A stretch of DNA of 64,000 nt from Diospyros lotus. Taxonomy: Eukaryota > Streptophyta > Magnoliopsida > Ericales > Ebenaceae. A program made the position numbers and the translations under genes. The stretch lies in contig NC_068344.1 of NCBI RefSeq assembly GCF_014633365.1, positions 34,160,670 to 34,224,669 on the forward strand, in the 5' to 3' direction. Shown piece by piece: positions 49,860-58,200 of this stretch (its first letter is position 1; each line of letters begins with the position of its first letter). The notes under the pieces are model-generated. The model was not told the origin of the DNA. It made no database searches and saw nothing but the letters and a program-made list of their open reading frames with translations.

Positions 49860-50480
49860 ATGGATCTTCAGTTTTCAAAAATTCGCAAATACTATCCATC
49901 TCTCCCGCAGAATGATTTAAAAAAAATTTTATGCTGCTAGATGTGAAAGACTTAGGCTTTTAATGCGTAATAACATCCCTGAAGATATTCGTTGGCTGAT
50001 CGAAGCAAAAGTTCGATTAGCTGGCGAAACTTCACTTAGTTTTAAGCACTTCCCGAGCTTAGGGAAGAGTAGTTTTGCGAAGAAACGAAGAGATAAAAGA
50101 GTGAATAGTTGTCACAAGTGTGCTCGTTGGACCTGTAACACTTGATGCAAATCTGTGGGGTTTACGTCCGTAAATCGAGAAGATAAAATTAGTTTCATAA
50201 AGGATGGACTGAGTAAGGAGTCATTGGATGATATCCGATTGACTCTTGAGACGCATCCATGTGGAATAGTGCAAAGAGAACTTCTTGCTTTATAGACCCA
50301 GTTCATAAGTAACCGCCAACGCTATAGTCTTGGGAATCTGACTAAAAACGACCATGTTTGCCAATCTATAAGAAAATTGGATGGGAAGCTTATCCTCGCT
50401 TCATAGAAAGTGTTTAAGCCGTTTCTGGACGTAAAACTAGAGGAAGATGTGAGCCACAATCACAACTACTTGTACATAGG
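49860..50480 (+). pseudogene. Unidentified degenerate coding sequence in the Athila-type element
   Basis: I do not recognise this protein. An ATG at 49860 opens MDLQFSKIRKYYPSLPQ, one frameshift follows near 49936, and then a single frame continues to about 50480, broken by stops at 50143, 50293 and 50404. Visible features are RNNIPEDIRWLIEAKVRLAG, a Cys cluster CHKCARWTCNT (C-x2-C-x4-C plus a further C after the stop) near 50110-50150, and LSKESLDDIRLTLETHP. Past 50480 the same frame becomes hydrophobic (YIGMIFVCIYFLL). Codon use and the conserved-looking blocks suggest a real protein that decayed, not an env gene. It sits directly upstream of the LOG copy and shares the LSKES .. LETH DNA motif with two sites in the LOG 3' region. 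Confidence 0.5.
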
Positions 50481-50572
50481 CATGATTTTTGTTTGTATTT
50501 ATTTCTTGTTGAATTGTTGTATAGCCACTTTTGATCGCCAAACATTTTTCCAGGGCATACAAAGAAACAAAC

Positions 50573-51224
50573 ATGGAAGGCAAGTTAGTTCGTCAAATCA
50601 AAACCATATGTGTACTTTGTGGCTCTCAACTTGGGAATGATATTTGTTACTCACTTGCAGCAAGCGAACTAGGCCAAAAATTAGGAGAGAAAAAAATTAA
50701 TTTGGTATATAGAAGTCGTGGACTGAATGGTTATGTTTCACAAGCTGCATATCTTAGAAAATCATATGTGGTAGGTTATGCCAATCCCTTTGGCTGAACC
50801 ACATATTTCTGGGATTACACGCGGTGAACTTATAGAAACGACTCCTATGTCTGAGCGCATGGCTTGTAAGATTTATCAGTCAGACGCTTTCATTGCTTTA
50901 CCAGGAGGTTTTGGGACACTTAAAGAAATCTTTTGTATAATCTCCTGGGCCAAGAGTAATCTCCATACCAAACCCATTGGACTTTTAAACGTTAATCATT
51001 TCTTCGATGGGTTGCTCTCTTTTCTTGATCAGGCTGTGGATCAAAAGTTCATTTCTCTTTCAGCAAGAAAGATTCTCATTTCCGCATCCACCATTGATGA
51101 GCTGCTAGAGAAACTACATGCTTATGTTCCACAGCACGATCCTTATGAGTCTCGAATAGATTGGTCTAAGGTAAGCAGAAACAAGCGCCAAAGGGGTCCG
51201 ATTAATTTAGATTTATCCCTGTAA
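50573..51224 (+). pseudogene. LOG-like cytokinin riboside 5'-monophosphate phosphoribohydrolase, captured retrocopy with frameshift
   Basis: LOG enzymes release the active cytokinin base from its riboside 5'-monophosphate. The first part starts MEGKLVRQIKTICVLCGSQL, matching the LOG N-terminus, and runs to a stop at 50795. The rest, in another frame, starts near 50778 with PLAEPHISGITRGEL. It contains MSERMACKIYQSDAFIALPG followed by GFGTLKE, so the catalytic PGGxGTxxE motif is intact, then KPIGLLNVNHFFDGLLSFLD. The shift lies near 50775, where two bases appear lost. The glycine-rich loop normally read as GGGSxGLMG is shortened to RSRGLNG. The total is about 217 codons, the usual LOG length. 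There are no introns, while plant LOG genes normally have several. It lies between integrase and the 3' LTR, on the element's strand. Confidence 0.85.
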
Positions 51225-51655
51225 GACAAGTCTTTGATGAGATGGTTGAGTAAGGAGTACTTTTTGTACTCTTGAGACGCATCTCCTATGACTTGTATGA
51301 AATCTTTTTCTATCTTGTGTTCTTAAAAAAAAAAAAAAAAAACTGTGGAATGTTGTTAAGCGAGTCTATGATAAGATGGCTGAGTAAGGGGTACTTTGTA
51401 CTCTTGAGACGCATTTTGTTTATCTTATGACTTGCATGAAGTTTTTATTTTGGTGTGAAAATATAAAAATATATATATATGGTATGCTCATTTGTTTGTT
51501 TGAGTTTTAGCAGTTCACAGTAAATCTATAGACTTATAGAGTTACAGGTATTCCTAACAACCCTATTTTATTACTGCAATTCAAGTTTAAGATTAGACCA
51601 TGGCTGGTGTATAATCCGATTGCTAAGGGACTAGCAATATTCAAGTTGGGGGGTG
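51225..51655 (+). other. LOG 3' tail, oligo(A) tract and polypurine tract
   Basis: A 100 base tail after the LOG stop ends in an A18 tract (about 51325-51342). Two copies of GAGTAAGG(A/G)GTAC .. GTACTCTTGAGACGCAT lie before and after it (51250-51283 and 51382-51412). The polypurine tract AAGTTGGGGGGTG is at 51643-51655, immediately before the 3' LTR. The A tract may be a remnant poly(A) tail. Confidence 0.5.
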
Positions 51656-53321
51656 TGATAGAGGGGTTAATATTTCCTAAATCTTAATGAATTATATCCC
51701 CATTTTGACTTTATAATTATGCTTAAAATAAATAATTATTCGTATTACATATTATTACAGGATGAAGCAAGGAAGTTGACTTCTACAATTAATTAGAGGC
51801 ATAAATCGAAGACGTTGGATTACCCATTAGTGTTGCTCAAAATCATGGGCCAACTATGGAGTCTAGAGGATGTTTCAAGTGCACTTGATCCAACTATCAA
51901 GTAGAATCCAACATAAAAAAAAAGGCCCAAGACCAAGCAAAGGCCCAAGACCAACTAAAGGCCCAAGACTAATCAAAGGCCCAACAAAGCCCAATTTGTA
52001 GAAGATTTTTCTTTATTTTGTATTTTTTTTATAAATGTTTTACCACTAAAGTCTTTTGTATTCTTATGAGAAGTCCATCATCTAAAGTCTTTTGTATTTT
52101 TTTGTCTTTTACCTAATTTTCTTCCATTAGTTAGGTGAATGTTTTGTTGAATAATTGTGTGGCTTGTAATGCATCTTGCGGGCTATAAATAGCTCACTTT
52201 GGTGCATTTGTGAGGAGGTGGTTATTACTTAAATCAAAGTTTAGTTTTATTCTTAGAGTTTCCCTTAGAGAATTGCTCTTATTCTCTCTCTTGTTTTCTC
52301 TTGTAATCTTACTCCCTTTCTTTCTTCTTTTAAATTCTTATGTCATTTATTGTTACTTTATTATCCACCGCCTAAATGGCCGGTTAATTTTTGCCTTTAA
52401 ATTTCTGCAATTTTAATTCTTATCTTTCAATTATCCACCGCCTAAATGGTCGGTTAGTTTCTGCTATTTCAATTCTTGTCATTTAAATCATGTTATTTAA
52501 ATTATGCCATTTAAATTCTTGTTAATTAACTTTTAAATGGAAATGAGTAGCTAAACTTAATCTTGGGTTAAGGCAAGGACAGTGTCCAACGCCAATGATT
52601 CCCAAAAAAAGCTACGCTTAAAATGAGTATCATTAATTTAAATTTCAATATGAGTGAGTTTTAATTATTGGGAAATCACTAGGTTTGGATTGGAGCGTAA
52701 GCCTAATTTAGAGCTTTCATGTCACGCATGAGAGTTACTAAAACTGGAAACACTATCATACCCAAACCCGGATGATTAATTTAGTTGTTTTGTATATTAA
52801 TTGTAATTAGATTTATGGTAGTTGCTTAAATTAGAATCTCGCATATCATGTATGTGGATTGCTTAAACTAGAACTATCATCATCTCTAATTGCATTTAGT
52901 AACAAACCCTCATATCTGAAATTAAATTAATGTTACTAACCTTGTTTGCTAAAATTTGGGAATCAATGGGTTGGTGCTGAAATTGTCTTAACTCAAGTGC
53001 TATCCAATTTAATATCCTCACATTAAACATTTATTTTAACTTCTACCTTGCTTTATTTTCTAATATTTGTTATAAAAAAAATTCATAAAACAAAATCTTG
53101 TTACCAATTCATCTAAATGTGTGTGCGTGTGTGTGACATTATTTTGCTTTTGTCATAAATAAATCTCTCAGTGGACGACCTGGACTCATCCAGAAAATAT
53201 AAATTTAAATTTGGATTACAACTGCACTCGTACACTAACGAGTATAAACCTCTCACCTAAATAAAAAAAAATATATATAAAATTTTTATTGTGTTTTAAT
53301 TGCAGGGTGAGAGTGCAGCCA
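51656..53321 (+). repeat. 3' LTR of the Athila-type element
   Basis: It runs 1666 bp from TGATAGAGGG to GTGCAGCCA, followed by the ACTAT duplication. The TATA box CTATAAATAG is at 52183-52192. In the first 340 aligned bases I count about nine differences from the 5' LTR. Confidence 0.88.
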
Positions 53322-54255
53322 ACTATCAGTAGATTTTGTTAGACAATAGTTAATTACACTTCCTTGTCTGTTGACTATGGCTTGTTTTATTTGAAAATAT
53401 AGTCGATTAACCCATTTTGTCCATCGACTATTTGTTTCTCAGAAACTTGTAAAGGCTAGTTTCTCATTCTCCAACGGCTAGTTTTGGGCAAGACTCTTGG
53501 GATACTTATATATACATATCAAGGAGATCAAGAAACGGCTAATGAACGAGAATGAAATAATTTGAACTTACTGTTACTCTCGTTTGTATTTACAGTGATT
53601 GTGCTTCAATTTTTTTTCTCTTTTCAAGGTTTTGATTTTAACTTGTATTAATTCATTAAAGCCTTGTTTTCATTGTAAGAAAACTTGTAATTAAGAGTGT
53701 CAACTCTTAGCATCTCGTTTACATTTGTATCACTTTTATTTTCCTAGCTTGTTGTGCTAGAAGACTTGCTCGTTGAAGTAAGGGGTTGTAATTACTAGCT
53801 AGGTGCTAGAGGGCTTGCTTGTATAAGTAAGGGGTTGTAATTCCTAATCTTGGACTAGAGGACCTACTTGGTTTAAGTAGGGGTTGTAATTTCTAGTCTT
53901 GGACTAGAGGACCTACTTGGTTTAAGTAGAGATTTTAGTGAATTGTTTGCAAAATCCTTAGTGAGGAACTAAGGTAGTGGATTAGGCTTGGGTTAAGCCG
54001 AACCACTATAAATCATTGTGTTTCTTGTGCTTGTACTCTTTGATCTATTTATCTTTCCAAGCATTTCATTATTCCTCACTTGGTTCACATATTTAATTAT
54101 CTTTGTAAACTTACATTTGTCATTTTATATACTTCACGTTTTAAATCCTAAAACCTCAATTTGTATTAAAAAGTTTTCAAGTTCAATTAAGTTTTTAAAA
54201 TAATCAATTCACCCCCCCTCTTGTGTGCCATAGCACCTCTCGGTCCAACATGCAA

Positions 54256-54345
54256 TACTTACTAAGATGGAAGGGATCTCCAAAAGGGGAAAAAAGTTTG
54301 GAAAGGGATACGAGTCTATGGCAGTTTGAAGATATCATACACTAG
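54256..54345 (+). pseudogene. Chromovirus chromodomain, separated from its integrase
   Basis: After TGCAA the frame reads QYLLRWKGSPKGEKSLERDT then SLWQFEDIIH and a stop at 54343-54345. YLLRWKG .. SW-type .. TSLWQFED is the typical chromodomain end of plant chromoviruses. It continues in frame from the integrase C-terminus at 41209 when one TGCAA and the 13 kb insert are removed. Confidence 0.8.
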
Positions 54346-54511
54346 TACTTGTCTTTATTTCCGATGAGGTCATCGGAACCTTCTCTATGATGTCTCCAAC
54401 AAGCTCACCAGAAGTTACCCGGCTCTGGTGAAGCATCGTGGCATGAGGGTAGCGTGTTATGGCGCGTTATGGGCGGATGTTAGGCTTAAGTGTTGGATGG
54501 CATAGGGCTAC

Positions 54512-55846
54512 TAACTGCACTCTCACCCTACAATTTAAATACAAAACAAAACACAATAAAAATTTTATATTTTTTTTTCTTTATTTAGGTGAGAGGTTTA
54601 TACTCGTCAGTGTATGAGTGCAGTTGTAGTCCAAATTTAAATTTATACTTTCTGAATGAGTCCAGCTCGTCTACTGAGAGATTTATTTATGACAAAAGCA
54701 AAAGAATGTCACACACACGCACACGCATTTAGATGAATTGATAACAATATTTTTTTTTATGACTTTTTTTTTAGATAACAGATACTAGAAAATAAAGCAA
54801 GGTAGAAGTTGAAATAAATGCTTAATGTGAGGATATTAAATTGGATAGCACTTGAGTTAAGACAATTTCAGTACCAACCCGTTGATTCCCAAATTTTAGC
54901 AAACAAGGTTAGTAACGTTATTTTAATTTCAGATATGAGGGTTTGTTACTAAATGCAATTAGAGATTATGATAGTTCTAGTTTAAACAATCCCCATACAT
55001 GATATGCGGAATTCTAATTTAAGCAACTACCATAAATTCAATTACAATTAATATACAAAATAATTAAATTAATCATCCGGATTTGGGTATGATAACGTTT
55101 CCAGTTCTAGTAACTCTCATGCGTGACCTGAAAGCTCTAAGTCAGGCTTACGCTCCAATCCAAACCTAGTGATTTCCTAATAATTAAAACTCACTCATAC
55201 TAAAATTTAAATTAATGTTACTCATTTAAAGCGCAGCTTTCTTTGGGAATCATTGGCGTTGGACATTGTCCTTGCCTTAACCCAATATTAGATTTAGCTA
55301 CTTATTTCCATTTAAAAGTTAATTAACAAGAATTTAAATGGCATAATTTAAATAACAATTATATCTAATGGGCACTCACAAAATATCCACCTAACTAGTA
55401 GAAGAAAATTAGGTAAAAGACAAAAAAAAAATAAAAGACTTTAGGTGGTGGAATACTCATAAGAATACAAAAGACTTTAAGTGGTAAAGCACTCATAAAA
55501 ATACAAAACAAAGAAAAGTCTTCTACAAATTGGGTTTTGTTGGGCCTTTGATTGGTCTTGGGCCTTTGGTCGGTCTTGGGCCTTTCTTATGTTGGATTAT
55601 ATTTGATAGTTGGGTCAAGTGCACTTGAAACATCCTCTAGACTCCATAGTTGGCCCATGAATTTGAGCAACAATAATGGGTAATCCAACATCTTCAATTT
55701 ATACCCCTAATTAATTGTAGAAGTCAACTTCCTTGCTTCATCCTGTAATAATATGTAATGCAAATAATTATTTATTTTAAGCATAATTATAAAGCCAAAA
55801 TGGGGATATAATTCATTAAGATTTAGGAAATATTGACCCCTAATCA
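54512..55846 (-). mobile_element. Solo LTR of the Athila-type family, inverted
   Basis: Read on minus, it starts TGATTAGGGGTCAATATTTC and ends GAGAGTGCAGTTA, matching the LTRs of the element at 41945-53321 over their length, with scattered deletions (1335 versus 1666 bp). GCTAC flanks it at 54507-54511 and 55847-55851. There is no internal region, so it arose by LTR-LTR recombination. Confidence 0.88.
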
Positions 55847-56369
55847 GCTACCGTGCCAAAGTGGCGACAAGCATGCGAGGGAATGGAATAACGTGCAACA
55901 ATGTGTGGGATAATAGGGCTTAATAGCTAAGACACCCACACACGAGGTGACAATTGGCATGGTTAGCACGCATAGGTATGGCTAGACCCGATAGAGTAGG
56001 GCGAATGCCATGAGGCAGCCACGCAGGCAGAGAAGCACGGGCATGCTAGCGAACTGAGTTGGCTGAGACGTGCAAGACACGTGGGCAATCTACATGCCTT
56101 GGCGGGATGTAAAGCTAACAAGCGAGAATGGTTGCAGCACCGCGTTGGTGCAACCCGCGCATGCCCGCAATATGTAGGGCATGGTAGGTCTAATGGGACG
56201 ATTATGGGTCATAACCACATGTAATTGTGTACACTATATTTATGTGGCTTGAGGGGCGATTTTGGTAACTTTTATAGAGTGTAGCTTAAGCTATTCTTTG
56301 TATTCTTGGATCTGAATATAAAATTGAGATTTTCTTGTATTCTTTGTGTGTGCTTCCGTTTATAGTGTA

Positions 56370-58073
56370 TATGTACAAAAAATTCGTAATTTAGCGATGA
56401 ATTTGCAACAGAATATTCCGTCGTCAATTTTTTTAATTTTTTAAAATATAGCGACGGAATTAGCGACGAAATATTCAGTCGCTAAATAATTAAAATATTT
56501 TTTTTATTTTATTTTATATTTTTTAGCGACGGGGTGACTCGTCACTAAATTTCGCATTTTTTATTTTTTTTATTTTTATTTTTTTGCGACAGGCATTCTC
56601 CTGTCGCTAACTTTTGCATTTTTATTTATTTTATTTTTTAGCAACAGGCATTGTCCTATCAATAAATTTTGTATTTTTATTTATTTTATTTTTTATTTTT
56701 AGCAACGAGGTCCCTAAATTTTATATTTTTATTTTTTTTATTTTTATTTTTTAGTGATGGGGTTGTTCTGTTGCTAAATTTTTGGATTTTTATTTATTTT
56801 ATTTTTTATTTTTTAGTAAGGGGGTTGTCTCGTCGCTAACTTTTGTATTTTTTACTTATTTTATTTTTATTTTTTAGCGATGAGGGTTGTCCAGTCGCTA
56901 AATTTTGTATTTTTTATTTATTTTATTTTTATTTTTTAGCTACTGGTATGACCCGTCACTAAAATTTAATTTTTTATTTAATTAAATTAATATTATTTAG
57001 CAATGAAATATTTTGTCGCTAAATAATAAAAAAATTAAATAAATAATAAAAAATTAAAATTAAAATTAAATTAAATATATAATTAGAAATTAAATTAATA
57101 ATTAAAAACTTTAGCGACGGTACTAATCTATCACTAAAAAATAAATTAAAAAATTAAATAAATATTAAAATTTATTGGCGACAGGAGTACCTTGTTGCTA
57201 AATAATTAAAAAAATTAAATAAAAATTAAAATTATTTAGTATTAAATGCATATTTTATATATTTTATTTATAAACCAAAATATGTAAATTGATTTGATAT
57301 TGTAAAATTTATAATAACAAATATGTATTAAACTAATTTTTAATCAAATAAAATTTAAATATTTAAGAAATTAATTAATTACAACATTTAAGTGGTATAT
57401 TAATTGAGTTAAAATTTAGAAGATTTACTTTTTTAAGTTTTAATTTATGAATTTAAAAGATTTAAAATTTAAAATCTTAATTTAAAATAAAATTAAAATG
57501 GCTAGCAGCTAAATGTAGTATATAATTAATATGTGCAGAGTATAAATTAAGGAGACTCGTAGTTCGTACGGTCACGCGTGCGCGCTCTCACAGGAGACTT
57601 TGGGATTAATTTCTAGTTTTACACGTGACAGCTTAAGGGGGAGCTACTTGGCACGTAGTGGCCGCGCCACCTGGGGTGCAAGGCAAGGGGAGAGCACGCG
57701 TCCGCCCGTCGTGCCATAATTATTTTATTTTTTTGAAAATAAAAGTCAGCGACGGAAACAGTTTCGTCGCTAATTCTAATTTATTTTAATTTTTTATTTT
57801 TTAATTTAATGTGTATAAACGACGAAAAACTTTCGATCGTTATTTTTTAATATGTATTGGCGCCATTACTATTTTTTAATGTGTATTTCGCTAAAATAAT
57901 ATTTATTTTTTAATTAATTTTTGTTTTTTATTTTTTAAATTAATGACGAAAAAATCCGTCACTGATTTGTCCCCTCGCTAAATTCCATAAATTCCACCGC
58001 TAAAATTTAGTGACAAATTTTAATGTTTCAGCGACAAATATTTCCATCACTAAATACCATTTTTCTTGTAGTG
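56370..58073. mobile_element. Nonautonomous CACTA (En/Spm) element
   Basis: The right end TTTTTCTTGTAGTG is the complement of the CACTACAAGAAAA terminus of plant CACTA elements. The left end (TATATGTACAAAAAATTCG) is degenerate. The subterminal regions have many copies of AGCGACGGAAT/GTCGCTAAAT-like motifs in both orientations (56400-57190 and 57740-58070). A GC-rich core lies near 57560-57715. No transposase was seen. The left boundary is uncertain by a few bases. Confidence 0.7.
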
Positions 58074-58200
58074 ACATTAATCCCGTTGAATTGTTAGCTA
58101 ATCTAAATAGGTGAACTTAGAGTTATTACAATGTTAACGTCTAAACCATATATATATATTTATATGGTCCAGAATTCAAGAATAGCCTTATGACACCTAC

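Larger units (their letters stand above)
41945..53321 (+). mobile_element. Athila-lineage Ty3/gypsy retrotransposon, full length but defective, with captured host genes
   Basis: The LTRs start TGATGAGGGG (41945) and TGATAGAGGG (51656), and the right LTR ends GTGCAGCCA (53321). ACTAT precedes the left LTR (41940-41944) and follows the right one (53322-53326). Gene order is gag, protease, RT, RNase H, integrase, then 2.6 kb of non-retroviral sequence, then a polypurine tract. The DLGASVNSLP protease, FMDDFSVYG RT, an LTR of about 1.7 kb and a long post-pol spacer fit the Athila lineage. The last 50 or so bases of the 5' LTR, the PBS and the start of gag are deleted at about 44180, so it cannot replicate by itself. 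Coding stops are frequent although the LTRs differ only modestly. Confidence 0.85.
41210..54250 (-). mobile_element. TGTTGG-type LTR split by the Athila-type element
   Basis: TGCAA flanks the insert on both sides (41205-41209 and 54251-54255). Read on minus, the LTR starts TGTTGGACCGAGAGGTGCTA at 54250 and runs to 53327. It continues after the Athila-type element from 41944 to 41210 and ends TAAAACAACA. The two pieces are 924 and 735 bp, about 1.66 kb together, with no coding sequence, so it was a solo LTR before being split. The 5' end resembles that of the solo LTR at 34151. It is full of GTCGACTAT-type motifs near the junction. Confidence 0.75.
33475..58195 (+). mobile_element. Nested retrotransposon cluster built in one chromovirus-type Ty3/gypsy element
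   Basis: The outer element starts TGCGACGTCTC after TCTAC (33470-33474) and ends TTATGACA before CCTAC (58196-58200), a 4-of-5 target-site match. Its LTRs align through shared blocks such as GGCTTAAGTGTTGGAT, CACCCACACAC and TGTATTCTTGGATCTGAATA-like text. In order it holds the 5' LTR, a PBS, a gag fragment, integrase, a chromodomain and the 3' LTR. Later insertions lie at 34151-35368, 36254-40228 (with 37724-40119 inside), 41210-54250 (with 41945-53321 inside, itself carrying 42557-43194), 54512-55846 and about 56370-58073. Removing 36254-40228 and 41210-54250 with one duplication each restores the integrase and chromodomain frame at both points. Protease, RT and RNase H of the outer element are missing. 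Confidence 0.75.
54388..58195 (+). repeat. Chromovirus 3' LTR (interrupted twice)
   Basis: LTR pieces are 54388-54511, 55852-about 56369 and 58074-58195. The first aligns with the 5' LTR from TG.TGTCTCC. Later blocks include GGGAATGG, CACCCACACACGAGG and TTGTATTCTTTGTGTGTGCT. It ends TTATGACA with CCTAC after it. The two interruptions are a solo Athila-type LTR and a CACTA element. Confidence 0.7.

Noticed and set aside
49860..50640. An env-like gene of the Athila-type element
   Set aside because: There is no signal peptide or paired membrane segments, and the Cys cluster and charged blocks do not resemble env-like proteins. The hydrophobic stretch after 50480 is weak evidence.
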